A DNA stretch of 64,000 nt, from the NCBI GenBank assembly GCA_022071955.1, contig JAJVIM010000004.1, positions 434,001-498,000 of the forward strand. Reading direction: 5' to 3'. The translations under genes were made by a program, and so were the position numbers. Positions 49,124 through 58,471 of the stretch are shown piece by piece. A model generated the notes under the pieces. That model did not search any database and was not told the origin of the DNA. It saw only the letters and a list, made by a program, of their open reading frames with translations. Position 1 is the stretch's first letter. Each line of letters opens with the position of its first letter. This stretch comes from Anaerolineae bacterium (GTDB lineage: Bacteria > Chloroflexota > Anaerolineae > 4572-78 > J111).

Positions 49124-50634
49124 GCCGAAACCTCCGCCACGGGAATGGCTGGCTGCCACAGGCGGGCCGGCTGGCCGGTCGTCGGCGGGATTTTTACGCG
49201 CACCACGGTTCCGTGCCCGGGCATCGAGTCCAGCTCCAGCGTGCCGCCGAGCCGTTCGGCGCGGGTGCGCATGCTGGCCAGCCCCAGCCGGCCCGCCTGT
49301 CCGGCCGTAGCCGGATAAAAGCCGGCCCCGTCATCGGCAACTTCCAGCAGCACGGTGTGGTCATCGGCCTGCACCCGTACCCGTACGGTTTTGGCTTCGG
49401 CGTGTTTGAGTGCGTTATTGAGCGCCTCCTGAGCAATGCGATAGAGACATTCTTCCACGTGAGTGGGCAGGTTTACCGACACCTCAGCCTGCAAGTGAGC
49501 GTCAACCCCTACTCGCTGTTCCACGGCGGCCAACCGGCTTTTGAGCGCCCCCACCAGCCCATCCTGTTCCAACGCCGATGGGCGCAGTTCGTACAGCAGC
49601 AGCCGCATTTCGCGCAGCGCCTGTTGCGCAATTTCACCAATGCGCGCCATCCGTTCCTGGGCCGGCTCAATTTCACCGGCCTCCAGCAGCCCGCCGCCCC
49701 ACTCGGCAAACAGGCTCAGGCTGTACAGCGATTGGGTCACCGAGTCGTGCAGTTCGCGGGCCAGCCGTTCCCGCTCTTCCATAATGGCGGCCCGTTTGCT
49801 CTCGGTCAGGTCGTTGAGCAACACCACCACGCCGCTGAACTTCTCGCTGATATCGAGCATTCGCTCCAGTTTAACATCAAAATAGCGCAGCCCTTTGGCC
49901 GTATTTAACGTTTTTTCAACATTGAGGGTAGCTGTTTTGCCTGCGGAAAATGCCGCCAGTTCGTCGGCCAGCCACGGCAGCGACGGGGTAGCGTATTGCG
50001 GATCGTAATAAATATCGCCGGGCACGGCCGCGCCGATGAGCAATTTGGCCGCGGCGTGATTCATATTGGTCACCCGGTTCTGGCTGTCGAGCAAAATCAC
50101 CGGGTCGTGCAGGCTTTCAAAAATGGTCAGATATTTATTTTTCTCGTTGGCCAGCAGCCGGTTGCTGGTTTGGAGTTCTCGCAGCCGTTCGTTGGTAGTG
50201 GAAACGGACCACTCGGTGCACAGCCCCAACTCAATGCGGTCAAAACAGCGTTCCACAAAATGACGGTATTCCTCTCGCATCGCCGGGTCAAAATCGGCCC
50301 GCAAAATCAGGTCGATGTAGCACTGGCGGTAATATTTGAAGAGGCTCAAAAACATTCCCAGCGTGAGGCCGCGCGAGCGATGTTTTTGCGCCTCTTCAAT
50401 GCCAAACGAGGCAATCGGGTCGACGGCGTAATTTTCGTCCGGGCTGAGTTCCAGCCCAGTAGGATAGGTTTCTGCGGCGGTCAAAATTGTTTGAGAAAGA
50501 TTGTCGATGGAAATACGCCACGCTTCGGCCAGAGTCGAGGTGTATTTTACGTAGTCTCGCGCCTTGGCATACTCCAAAATTCGGTGCATCAGCCAATCTT
50601 CGTTATCCATAATGAGTTGCCGCAGTTGTTTCAT
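49120..50634 (-). CDS. NarX/DegS-type sensor histidine kinase (HisKA_3) with PAS domain
   Basis: Protein of 504 residues without membrane segments. The N-terminal about 160 residues are a helical sensor-like domain (RQLIMDNEDWLMHRILEYAKARDYVKY ... LGMFLSLFKYYRQCYIDLIL). A PAS domain follows (about 175-275, YLTIFESLHDPVILLDSQNRVTNMNHAAAKLL). HisKA_3 has the phospho-His in RERLARELHDSVTQSLYSLSL (about residue 295), then HATPase with NALKHAEAKTV, VADDGAGF and GLASMRTRAERLGG. AAGGTAGG precedes the ATG at 50634. Lack of membrane helices implies a cytoplasmic signal such as redox state. Confidence 0.92.
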   Translation of the reverse strand: MKQLRQLIMDNEDWLMHRILEYAKARDYVKYTSTLAEAWRISIDNLSQTILTAAETYPTGLELSPDENYAVDPIASFGIEEAQKHRSRGLTLGMFLSLFKYYRQCYIDLILRADFDPAMREEYRHFVERCFDRIELGLCTEWSVSTTNERLRELQTSNRLLANEKNKYLTIFESLHDPVILLDSQNRVTNMNHAAAKLLIGAAVPGDIYYDPQYATPSLPWLADELAAFSAGKTATLNVEKTLNTAKGLRYFDVKLERMLDISEKFSGVVVLLNDLTESKRAAIMEERERLARELHDSVTQSLYSLSLFAEWGGGLLEAGEIEPAQERMARIGEIAQQALREMRLLLYELRPSALEQDGLVGALKSRLAAVEQRVGVDAHLQAEVSVNLPTHVEECLYRIAQEALNNALKHAEAKTVRVRVQADDHTVLLEVADDGAGFYPATAGQAGRLGLASMRTRAERLGGTLELDSMPGHGTVVRVKIPPTTGQPARLWQPAIPVAEVSA

Positions 50635-50705
50635 CACAAGCCTACCTTATTGAACTATCAGATCCAACAATATTTTAGGTTATATTTTCAAATCTGACCA
50701 AATAA

Positions 50706-50743
50706 TACGGCTGCATCCGTAGTATTTTATGGATGCAGCCGTA
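50706..50743 (-). terminator. Terminator-like hairpin after the RraA-type gene
   Basis: TACGGCTGCATCC (50706-50718) and GGATGCAGCCGTA (50731-50743) form a perfect 13-bp stem with a 12-base AT-rich loop, 64 bases beyond the last gene of the long leftward operon. On the minus strand it is followed by TTATTTGG. It separates that operon from the two-component genes. Confidence 0.65.
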
Positions 50744-50806
50744 AATTGCACTTATTTCAGCCTTTACCTAAATGTTATATATTTTGTCACTAAAAGGATT
50801 AACGCC

Positions 50807-51517
50807 TTAAGCCCGGCCCCACTTTTCATACGCTTCATCAAATAACATCCCCGCCGCCAGGTCTTCGCGCATCCCTTGCTCCCGCGCTTCTAAATCTTCG
50901 GCCTTGATAAGGGCTTCCATCGCTATCTGCTGGGGAACCACAATAACGCCGTCTGAGCCGCCAATGATCCAATCGCCCGGGTCTATTCGTACCTGGCTGG
51001 TTAAGGTGCCGGGCATAGCAATGGCTTCATTGACAGCCTGAACCCGCCAGCGTCTGAAAGACTCGACGGGAGATGTGCCTAACGCGCACGCGCTAAAATC
51101 CGGAATAATCTCCAGACCGAGCAAATCGCGAATGTAGCTGTCTAGAACAATGCCCTTGGCCCCGGCTTGTTTCAGGTTCCAACTGGTCATCTCGCCAAAC
51201 TTGCCGCCAACCGGCTCGCCGCCACATTCAACCACCACCACTGAGCCGGGGAATAGATGCTCTCTGATAGCTATCATGGTATTTGTATCTTTGCCTTCAA
51301 GCGCCAATTCTTCACGGGTGCGCGGATCACGCCCCCCTTTTACCGTAACGGCTTGCCCGGCCAGATGCTGATGGGGAAAAAGCGGCCTGATGCGTAAATC
51401 CAGGCACTGGTTGGGGTAGCCCATTTCATCCAGGGTGTCATACAGGTTGGCAATGCGAATTTTATCCCAGCGGGCTTGCAATTCAAGGGTTTTATAGTTT
51501 CTGTTATTATCAGACAT
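50807..51517 (-). CDS. RraA/HMG-aldolase-family protein
   Basis: Protein of 236 residues with the RraA-like swivelling fold: IANLYDTLDEMGYPNQCLDLRIRPLFPHQHLAGQAVTVKGG, VVVECGGEPVGGKFGEMTSWNLKQAGAKGIVLDSYIRDLLGL (the G..GE and D..IRD residues used for metal and substrate binding in aldolase members), and VRIDPGDWIIGGSDGVIVVPQQIA. Catalytic members cleave 4-hydroxy-4-methyl-2-oxoglutarate-type compounds or decarboxylate oxaloacetate. As the last gene of a catabolic operon it could release a keto acid, for instance pyruvate; this is inference. Confidence 0.85.
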   Translation of the reverse strand: MSDNNRNYKTLELQARWDKIRIANLYDTLDEMGYPNQCLDLRIRPLFPHQHLAGQAVTVKGGRDPRTREELALEGKDTNTMIAIREHLFPGSVVVVECGGEPVGGKFGEMTSWNLKQAGAKGIVLDSYIRDLLGLEIIPDFSACALGTSPVESFRRWRVQAVNEAIAMPGTLTSQVRIDPGDWIIGGSDGVIVVPQQIAMEALIKAEDLEAREQGMREDLAAGMLFDEAYEKWGRA

Positions 51518-51546
51518 GGTATTCCTCTTTGAGATTTGATAAACAC

Positions 51547-52584
51547 TTACAATAAAAAAGTGGACTCAACGGGTATGGCCTCTGCTGCCGAATGATAGGC
51601 GGCATAAACTAAAGCCATTGTTTTTAAGGTTTCTGCGCCACTGGTTTCAAACTCGGCGCCGCTTTCCAGGCAATCGATAAAGTGCTGCTGGGCCGCGATA
51701 TGGCTTTTTGGCCCGGTATCTGCCGAGAATTGCCACTCCTGATGAGTGGTATCTGTGTAAAGATGCATTGAACCATCGCAATTTAAGGTCAAAGTTCCCG
51801 CGGTTCCGTCAATTTCCAACCGGGGTGAAGCAACACCCGGCTTTTCCTCGGAGTCGTCCAGGCCCGGCACGGGCACAGAGGCCCAGCTATGGTTAACTAA
51901 TGCTGTCAACCCCGGATAACTGAGGGTAAGCAACTGAACATCTTCGCCCACCACATAAGGGCTAACATGGTGTAACCTGGCAAAAAGGGAGTCCGGTTCG
52001 CCAAAAAGGTAGCGGAATGTATCCAAATAATGAGTGCCCATTTCATACACAACCAGGCGCGGCATTTCAACAAAATAGCTCTGGCGGTGGTCAAACTCAG
52101 GCAAAGTCAGCCGGTTACGCCGGTGGATTCTGGCAAAAAACGGCTGACCGAGCGCGCCCGACTCCAGCACTTCTTTGGCCTGACGAAACCATGCCTGCCA
52201 GCGGAAATTTTCATTGACCATAAGCGGCACGCTGTTTTGACGGCAATACTCAACCACCTCTTGCGCTTCGGCCAGGTTTTCACAAAAGGGTTTCTGGCAT
52301 AACACCGGCAACCCACGTTTGGCTGCCAATTTGGTTAAAGCTGAGTGCGAGTAAGGCCGGGTGCAAATATCAACAAAATCCAGGTCAGCCTGGTTCAACA
52401 TAGTTTCAAAATCATCAAACATTTGTGGAATTTTGAACCGTTCAGCCAGCGGGTCACGCCTTTCCGGGTGCCGGTCGCACAGAGCCACAATTTCGGCGTT
52501 TTCCACGCCGGCCCAGGCTCTGAGCTGGATGTCGCTCCACGCCCCGGCGCCAATCATGCCGCCGCGCCAAATTTTTTTAGACAT
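51547..52584 (-). CDS. Gfo/Idh/MocA-family oxidoreductase
   Basis: Protein of 345 residues. The N-terminal Rossmann fold starts IWRGGMIGAGAWSDIQLRAWAG (GxGxxS) and continues with EIVALCDRHPERRDPLAERF, then LDFVDICTRPYSHSALTKLAAKRGLPVLCQKPFCENLAEA (the Lys of the KP motif). The C-terminal half is the substrate-binding domain (LVVYEMGTHYLDTFRYLFGEPDSLFARL, with the usual H..D). These enzymes oxidise or reduce sugars, inositols and related polyols with NAD(P). GAGGAG precedes the ATG by nine bases. Consistent with a sugar-like substrate entering through the same operon's importer. Confidence 0.92.
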   Translation of the reverse strand: MSKKIWRGGMIGAGAWSDIQLRAWAGVENAEIVALCDRHPERRDPLAERFKIPQMFDDFETMLNQADLDFVDICTRPYSHSALTKLAAKRGLPVLCQKPFCENLAEAQEVVEYCRQNSVPLMVNENFRWQAWFRQAKEVLESGALGQPFFARIHRRNRLTLPEFDHRQSYFVEMPRLVVYEMGTHYLDTFRYLFGEPDSLFARLHHVSPYVVGEDVQLLTLSYPGLTALVNHSWASVPVPGLDDSEEKPGVASPRLEIDGTAGTLTLNCDGSMHLYTDTTHQEWQFSADTGPKSHIAAQQHFIDCLESGAEFETSGAETLKTMALVYAAYHSAAEAIPVESTFLL

Positions 52585-52612
52585 TTTAATTATCTCCTCG
52601 CGTAAAATTGGG

Positions 52613-52664
52613 GGTCAGGGTGATTGCAAGCAGGTCATCCTGAGCAAAGTAACATGCCCTGACC
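52613..52664 (-). promoter_or_regulatory. Intercistronic hairpin
   Basis: GGTCAGGG (52613-52620) and CCCTGACC (52657-52664) are perfect complements around a 36-base loop, in the gap between the FAD-protein and oxidoreductase genes. The loop contains GTCATCCTGAGCAAAGT, a sequence of repeat-like look. It may stabilise or process the polycistronic RNA. Confidence 0.4.
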
Positions 52665-52673
52665 GGAAAACAG

Positions 52674-54416
52674 TTATTTAAATGTTGTTGTCTCCAGCAG
52701 GCCGGTTTGCTGTGACAGCGCGCCGCCTTGCCAACCAAAAATAATGTTGACGCCCCACTGTTCGTCGTTTTGCCGGGGATAATCCTCCCGATAATGGCTG
52801 CCCCGGCTTTCCCGGCGCATAAGCGCCGCGCGAGTCATAAGTTCAGCCGTTAGCAGTGAATTTTCCACTTCGATGGCGCGGCGCAAAGCCTGGGGGCTGT
52901 TATTGACCGCAATTTGGGGAAGCCACTCGGTGGTTAGCTCCTGAACCCTGCCCAGCAAACTTGTTAGCCCGCGCTCGCTGCGGGTAACCATCAAAAGTTC
53001 CCCTGTAGCTGCTTGCAAGGCGGCTAAAACATCATCTGCATTTTTCTGGCCGTGGTTATAACTTTGCAGCCGAGCCAAAGGCAATTCCAAACACTCCGGC
53101 GTTAAGATTGGTAATCCAGCGTCGAGCGCATATTCTGCGGCAAACTTTCCGGCTCTGGCCCCAAAAACCTGGCCACCGGAAACCATACCACCGCCCAGCC
53201 GGTCGGCGCCGTGCGGCCCGGTTGCTACTTCTGCCGCGGCGTATAAGCCGGGCAGGGTAGTTGCGGCCTGCTCGTTTATGATAACGCCGCCATTAATGGC
53301 GTGGGCCGCGGGCCGCACCTGCAGAAGTCCCTCCGGCAACACTACCGGCTTGTTGGTATCCTCCGGCATGTGTTGTGGCCGGGAAGGCTTGAACGCGCCC
53401 AGCTTCACTGCTGAAAAATCCAGATACAAAGCGTTTTGTTCTGTGCCACGCCCTTCTTTAATTTCGGTGGCAATGGCAATATCCAGCCATTTGGAAATAT
53501 CACGGCTGGAAAAAGGAAAGTGCAGAGTGCGTTCAATCATCACCTGTTCTCCGGTTACGCCAGGCGGCAGGTGGGGGGTGAGCGCATCCTGGCCGTGCCT
53601 GTTCTTTAACTGCGGGAACAAAGCCCAGAAAATGCCGGGAGATTGCAGAGGAAACGGGAGCACCGGGTGTAACATGTACTGGGTGAATTCCATGTTGGTC
53701 AACCTGGCTCCGGCGCGCAGGGCCATCGCATAACCATCGCCGGTAGTATCTATCAAAGGGCGGTCCGGCTCCAGGGGGAACATTTGGCGCGCGCCACCCG
53801 CGCCCAAAACCACGGCTCCAGCCCGATAAGCCACAATTTGCCCATTTGAACCCAGAGCCAGCGCGCCCACGCAGGTATTATCAATTACCAGCAGGTCGGT
53901 GATGAAGGTGTTTTCATGCACAGTGACGTCTCGCCGGCGAATTTGCTCGATCAGCACCTTAACCACATCGCCGGCGTGGCCATAACCGGAATTGGCAATG
54001 CCGTGCGCCCGGGGCCGGTTGCCAAAGCATGAGTAGCCGCTGTAGTGGCGCTTCTGGCCGGTTGGGTCGGGGATAAAGCGCATCCCCCAGCTTTCCAGTT
54101 CGGCGGAGCGTTCCCCAATTTCGTAGGCCAGGATGCGAGCCAGGCGCGGGTCTGCCATGCCCAGTCCAACATCAAGGATGTTGTTGAGGTGGATATCGGG
54201 ACTGTCGTCCTCTGAACAGTCATCGGCCATTTGCCAGGCGACGCTACCGTGATTGGTTCCCCAGTAGGCTACCGTGGCCCCGGACCGGCCTCGCTGCCCT
54301 TTGAGGACAACGGTGGTAGCGGCCCCGGCATCGCAAGCAGCCACCGCTACCCGCATGGCTGCGCCGCCGCCGCCAATTATCAAAACGTCGGTGTCAATAA
54401 CTTTGTCAACCTTCAT
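52674..54416 (-). CDS. FAD-dependent fumarate reductase/succinate dehydrogenase flavoprotein-like enzyme
   Basis: Protein of 580 residues. It begins DTDVLIIGGGGAAMRVAVAACDAGAATTVVLKGQRGRSGAT, the FAD_binding_2 start (GxGxxG variant). Later blocks are AVVLGAGGARQMFPLEPDRPLIDTTGDGYAMALRAGARLTNMEF, the catalytic-domain arginine region (RPAAHAINGGVIINEQAATTLPGLYAAAEVATGPHGADRLGGGMVSGGQVFGARAGKFAAEYA), and a C-terminal helical domain (SLLTAELMTRAALMRRESRGSHYREDYP), which is standard for this family. No iron-sulfur or membrane subunit is adjacent. It could oxidise a CoA-free intermediate or reduce a double bond; the electron partner is unknown. Confidence 0.88.
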   Translation of the reverse strand: MKVDKVIDTDVLIIGGGGAAMRVAVAACDAGAATTVVLKGQRGRSGATVAYWGTNHGSVAWQMADDCSEDDSPDIHLNNILDVGLGMADPRLARILAYEIGERSAELESWGMRFIPDPTGQKRHYSGYSCFGNRPRAHGIANSGYGHAGDVVKVLIEQIRRRDVTVHENTFITDLLVIDNTCVGALALGSNGQIVAYRAGAVVLGAGGARQMFPLEPDRPLIDTTGDGYAMALRAGARLTNMEFTQYMLHPVLPFPLQSPGIFWALFPQLKNRHGQDALTPHLPPGVTGEQVMIERTLHFPFSSRDISKWLDIAIATEIKEGRGTEQNALYLDFSAVKLGAFKPSRPQHMPEDTNKPVVLPEGLLQVRPAAHAINGGVIINEQAATTLPGLYAAAEVATGPHGADRLGGGMVSGGQVFGARAGKFAAEYALDAGLPILTPECLELPLARLQSYNHGQKNADDVLAALQAATGELLMVTRSERGLTSLLGRVQELTTEWLPQIAVNNSPQALRRAIEVENSLLTAELMTRAALMRRESRGSHYREDYPRQNDEQWGVNIIFGWQGGALSQQTGLLETTTFK

Positions 54417-54499
54417 TATTCAACTCATTTTCACGGCATTAAATGAACCGTTTATTCGTTGTTTGGCAGGCCAAAATCTATTCTGTGCTAAACACCGGG

Positions 54500-55699
54500 T
54501 TACCCAAGCACACCCTGCTCGGCCAGTTTAGCAATCTCCGGGGCGGAGTAGCCCAGTTCAAGCAAAACCTCCGTATTATGCGCCCCAAGATCGGCCGGCG
54601 GCAGGTGATGGCAGGTTGGCGTGCTGTGCAGCCGCACCGGTGTGCCCAGCAGTCGCAGCTCTCCCAGCCGGGGATGTTCCATTTCTACAATCATTCGGTT
54701 CGCCTGTATCTGGGGGTCGTGCGATGCTTCTTCAAACGTCATTATTTCCCCGCACAGTACGCCTTGAGGTTCCAAAATGGCAACCCATTCTTTGGTTGTT
54801 TTTTTCAAAAACTGCTCAGCCAGAATAGCGTTTAACTCGTTTTTGCGGGTTATTTGATCTTCCTGGCTGGCGAAGCGGGGGTCTTTTGAAAGATCGCTCA
54901 ACCCCATTGCCACCGAAATATCCCGCAAGGCATTATCCGAGAAAACCGGTGATAGTTCGATCAGGCCATCTTTGGTTTTAAAGGCCTTGTCAATAGCCGC
55001 TTCGGTAGCGCCCACACCACTCCCGTCCTGGATACGTTCCTTGTTCAGAACGGCTACCGAATCCCAGATGTTGGCGTGGAAAGCAACGCTGAACAGGTCG
55101 GTAGTGACCAATTGCCCGTACCCGGTTCGCTCCCGGTTAACCAGCGCCGCCAGAATGCCCACGGTCAGCATCAGCCCGGCCGGATAATCAACGGACATGC
55201 CTACCGGAATCGGCGGTTTATCCGGGATCACCTGCTGAAACCAGCCAGCGGCGGCGCGGGCCAGCATATCGTGGCCGGGCCGGCCCCGCTCAACGTAAGG
55301 CCCATCATCGCCCCAGCCGCTTGAGTAAGCATAAATGAGGCGAGGGTGGGTTTGTTTCAGTTCTTCGTAACCCAGACCCAATTTCTCCATTACGCCAGGG
55401 CGAAAGTTATGCACTAAAACATCGGCGCTCTCCACCAGTTGCAACACCAGTTTCCTGCCCGCCTCGGTTTTCATATTGAGGGTGATGCTGCGCTTGTTCC
55501 GGTTGAGGGCGGCGTAGGGCGCGCTCATCCCATCGATGAAAGGCCCCCAGTTTCTGCTCCAGTCGCCCAGGCCGGGGCGCTCAATTTTGATCACATCGGC
55601 CCCAAAATCGGCCAGCAGTTGCGTGCCCACCGGCCCCTGCCACACATGGCTGAAATCAATAACCCGAATACCCGCCAGCGCGGTGTTGTTGGCTGTCAT
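54500..55699 (-). CDS. Class III CoA transferase (CaiB/BaiF family)
   Basis: Protein of 399 residues with IRVIDFSHVWQGPVGTQLLADFGADVIKIERPGLGDWSR, NRNKRSITLNMKTEAGRKLVLQLVESADVLVHNFRPGVMEKLGLGYEEL and YAYSSGWGDDGPYVERGRPGHDMLARAAAG, in which Asp144 is the likely catalytic carboxylate. These enzymes move CoA between carboxylic acids. It ends three bases downstream of the neighbouring hydratase stop, so the two are tightly coupled. In context it would activate the acid made by the aldehyde oxidoreductase. Confidence 0.93.
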   Translation of the reverse strand: MTANNTALAGIRVIDFSHVWQGPVGTQLLADFGADVIKIERPGLGDWSRNWGPFIDGMSAPYAALNRNKRSITLNMKTEAGRKLVLQLVESADVLVHNFRPGVMEKLGLGYEELKQTHPRLIYAYSSGWGDDGPYVERGRPGHDMLARAAAGWFQQVIPDKPPIPVGMSVDYPAGLMLTVGILAALVNRERTGYGQLVTTDLFSVAFHANIWDSVAVLNKERIQDGSGVGATEAAIDKAFKTKDGLIELSPVFSDNALRDISVAMGLSDLSKDPRFASQEDQITRKNELNAILAEQFLKKTTKEWVAILEPQGVLCGEIMTFEEASHDPQIQANRMIVEMEHPRLGELRLLGTPVRLHSTPTCHHLPPADLGAHNTEVLLELGYSAPEIAKLAEQGVLG

Positions 55700-55701
55700 C
55701 T

Positions 55702-56475
55702 TTACTTTCCTTTCCAGACCGGTTTCCGTTTTTCAGCAAAGGCTTTAGGGCCTTCCAGATAATCCGCCGAGGCCCGCAACCGGCGCACCGCGTCCAGACC
55801 TTCAATAGAGGCTGTTGCCGTTGCAAGCGGCAGATCGCCTGTGTCTGTAACTACTTGCTTGGCCGCCTGAACAGCTAGCGGCGCGCACTCCAAAATTTCC
55901 TGCGCCCAGCGCTCGGCGGTTGCCATCAGTTCGCTGGATGGGGTTACTTCATTGACCAGGCCCATGTGTTGGGCTGCCTGAGCCGAGATAAATTTACCGG
56001 TAAGGAGCAGGCCCAGCGCCTGGTGGTATGGAATGCGCCGCGATAGTTTGACAGCGCCGCCGCCATCTGCCAGTAACCCCCGCCGGGCTTCCGGCAACCC
56101 AAATTGGGCATGCTCGGCGGCAATGATGATGTCACAGCGAAGGGCCATCTCCAGCCCGCCACCCACCGCGTAGCCATTTATGGCGGCAATAATTGGTTTT
56201 TGGCATTGTTCCATCAGCATATGGCTGTGCTCTCCGGTATTTTCTGTGTCCGCCCTGGCCACGCGATACTTCAGGTCCGCGCCGGCGCAAAAGGCGCGCT
56301 CGCCTGCGCCGGTAAATATGGCCACCCACAGGTCGTCGTCGGCTATGTAATCGGCCCAGGCATCGTTCAACTCGGCGATGGTGGGCGGGTGCAGGGCATT
56401 CATCACCTGGGGGCGGTTGAGGGTTATGTAAGCAATGCGTCCCTTTTTTTGGTAGAGAATGTGTTGATAGTTCAT
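55702..56475 (-). CDS. Enoyl-CoA hydratase/isomerase family protein
   Basis: Protein of 257 residues. Crotonase fold signatures are ITLNRPQVMNALHPPTIAEL, the first oxyanion loop AFCAGADLKYRVA, the second NGYAVGGGLEMALRCDIIIAAEHAQFGLPEARRGLLADGGGAVKLSRRI with the Glu of the LPEAR block, and LGLVNEV. The second typical glutamate is replaced in a GGG stretch, so it may be an isomerase, hydratase or hydrolase instead of a canonical hydratase. It belongs to the leftward catabolic operon, between the aldehyde oxidoreductase and CoA transferase genes. Confidence 0.9.
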   Translation of the reverse strand: MNYQHILYQKKGRIAYITLNRPQVMNALHPPTIAELNDAWADYIADDDLWVAIFTGAGERAFCAGADLKYRVARADTENTGEHSHMLMEQCQKPIIAAINGYAVGGGLEMALRCDIIIAAEHAQFGLPEARRGLLADGGGAVKLSRRIPYHQALGLLLTGKFISAQAAQHMGLVNEVTPSSELMATAERWAQEILECAPLAVQAAKQVVTDTGDLPLATATASIEGLDAVRRLRASADYLEGPKAFAEKRKPVWKGK

Positions 56476-56495
56476 AATTGTTTGCTATGGCTCCT

Positions 56496-58403
56496 TCAAG
56501 CCTTTAAATTTACTTCTGCCAGCAGTTCGCTCAAACCCAGCGCATTGAGCCGTTCCGGCAACGGGTATCCTGTTTCCCGATCCCAGCCCATTAGCTCGTA
56601 ATAGCGGCGCAGGGCCCATTCAAACTTCTCCGGTGAAAGCGCTTCGCCGGCAATTGGCCCGGTTTCAAAGGCTTTCATCAGGCGACGGGGCACTTTATCA
56701 TCGGCCTGTGTAAAACCTTCACGATAGTTAAACAACCGGCCCAGAGTATTGGCCCGCTCCCCCACGGCCAGCACATCGGCAATACTGTATTCCAGGCCGG
56801 TAGCGCCACTTAACGCCTCGGCCATATGCTCATAGAAATAAGGGTGGAAGTAACACATAACCCCGCAATCCAGAAAGTGGTGCCAGTTGATTTCATGGTA
56901 AACCAACTGCAATTTCTTTTCGCTCAGATCGTGGCGGGCCAGCGGCTCAACCTTGTAGATGGCGTTAACCCGGTTGATGTTATCGCCCGGCCCGGCGTAA
57001 TCGCTGTCCTGAACGCTGGTAATATGATCACCGCCGGAGGGCGATGTGGCGTAGCCAATCAGCAAGCTGGGTTTAAAGCGCGGCTCGTGCATGGCAACTT
57101 CCAGCCCCCGGGTATGCATGGCATACGCTTCGGCTCCATTGCCAAGCTCTGCTGCCAGTTTGGCCGAGCCGTTGGCCATCCGGTTGCCAAACCCCTGGCG
57201 GCGGGCAATAAGTTCAACGCCGGCTAACATTGCCTCGGGGTCGCCCCATTGGGGCAAGTACCCCCCGGTGTCGGTGGCTGTAAGCAACCCGCGCTGCACG
57301 CATTCCATAACAAAGGCAATCGTTCCGCCGGTAGAGATGGTATCCAGCCCGTAAGCGGCGCAACGTTCGTTGGCCTTGGCTACCGCCAGCAGATTATCCA
57401 CCCCGCAGTTAGAACCCAGCGCGGAGAGGGTCTCGTATTCTGGCCCGCCATAAACGGGATCAAGGGTGTAACGGCCGTCGGGGTCGTCATGTTCCACCAC
57501 CTGTTTGCAGGAGATAGGGCAAACCATGCAGGTGTCTCGCTCTTTCAGAATGGTTTCATGCATCAGTTGGCCGCTGATTTTCTCCGGGGCGGTAAATTGC
57601 GGGTCTTGAAAGCCGCGGGTTGGCAGCGCGCCGATGGTATTTAAATGGATCACCCCGCCGGGGGTACCCGTTTCAATTGCCCAGCCGGCTTTTTCCCGGT
57701 AATTCTGCCCCAGCCATTTTGAGACTTCTGATACTCGTTTGCGGTCTGCCACCTCAAGTTTTCTTGTGCCCCGCACGGCCACCGCTTTAAGATTTTTGCT
57801 GCCCATTACCGCGCCTGTGCCGCCGCGGCCCGCGGCGCGGTTGATATCGTGCATAATCGAGGAAAAATAAACCATGCTTTCGCCGGCTACCCCAATTTGG
57901 GCCACCCTGATTTTGTCGTCGCCCAGTTCAGCCCGGATCAAAGGCTCAACCTCGCCCGTGTCTTTGCCCCACAAATGCGTCGCCGGGCGAATTTCGACTT
58001 GCTCATTTTCAATCCAGAGATAGACCGGTTGCCCGGCCCGGCCGTGAACCACCAACACATCGTAGCCGGTGCGCTTGAATTCATGGCCCCACCAGCCGCC
58101 AATTTCGCTGCTGGCCAGGCCGCCGGTTAAAGGCGATTTGGCGCCAACGGCGTGCCGGCCGCTGCCCGGCAGATTTGTGCCTTGCAAAATGCCGGGCGCA
58201 AAGATCAGCAGGTTCTCTGGTCCCAATGGGTTAGCCCCCGGCGGCAGGTCTCGCAATAGCAGGTAGGCCACCAAGGCCCGCCCACCCACCAGCCGGTGAT
58301 AAATTTCTTTAGCGGGCGTTTCAATCCATTTGTCGCCCGTGGTCAGATTCACATGCAAAATTTTGCCATATGTACCACCTAACGGTGGTGTTGTAGACAT
58401 CAT
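56496..58403 (-). CDS. aor: Aldehyde:ferredoxin oxidoreductase (tungstopterin, AOR family)
   Basis: Protein of 635 residues. It begins GGTYGKILHVNLTTGDKWIETP, typical of AOR. The tungstopterin-binding part contains KSPLTGGLASSEIGGWWGHEFKRTGYD and DINRAAGRGGTGAVMGSKNLKAVAVRG. The [4Fe-4S] motif is DTCMVCPISCKQ, with a further Cys later in FLDCGVMCYFHP. The enzyme oxidises aldehydes to acids with ferredoxin, using a tungsten or molybdenum bis-pterin. AGGA lies ahead of the ATG pair at 58403/58400. A MoaD-like gene directly precedes it. Substrate is unknown. Confidence 0.94.
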   Translation of the reverse strand: MMSTTPPLGGTYGKILHVNLTTGDKWIETPAKEIYHRLVGGRALVAYLLLRDLPPGANPLGPENLLIFAPGILQGTNLPGSGRHAVGAKSPLTGGLASSEIGGWWGHEFKRTGYDVLVVHGRAGQPVYLWIENEQVEIRPATHLWGKDTGEVEPLIRAELGDDKIRVAQIGVAGESMVYFSSIMHDINRAAGRGGTGAVMGSKNLKAVAVRGTRKLEVADRKRVSEVSKWLGQNYREKAGWAIETGTPGGVIHLNTIGALPTRGFQDPQFTAPEKISGQLMHETILKERDTCMVCPISCKQVVEHDDPDGRYTLDPVYGGPEYETLSALGSNCGVDNLLAVAKANERCAAYGLDTISTGGTIAFVMECVQRGLLTATDTGGYLPQWGDPEAMLAGVELIARRQGFGNRMANGSAKLAAELGNGAEAYAMHTRGLEVAMHEPRFKPSLLIGYATSPSGGDHITSVQDSDYAGPGDNINRVNAIYKVEPLARHDLSEKKLQLVYHEINWHHFLDCGVMCYFHPYFYEHMAEALSGATGLEYSIADVLAVGERANTLGRLFNYREGFTQADDKVPRRLMKAFETGPIAGEALSPEKFEWALRRYYELMGWDRETGYPLPERLNALGLSELLAEVNLKA

Positions 58404-58471
58404 TGGTTAATCCTCGCATCAATTAAGTGCATTATTTTTGCCATAGAGTTGGACTCTTGCTGATTTGTAAT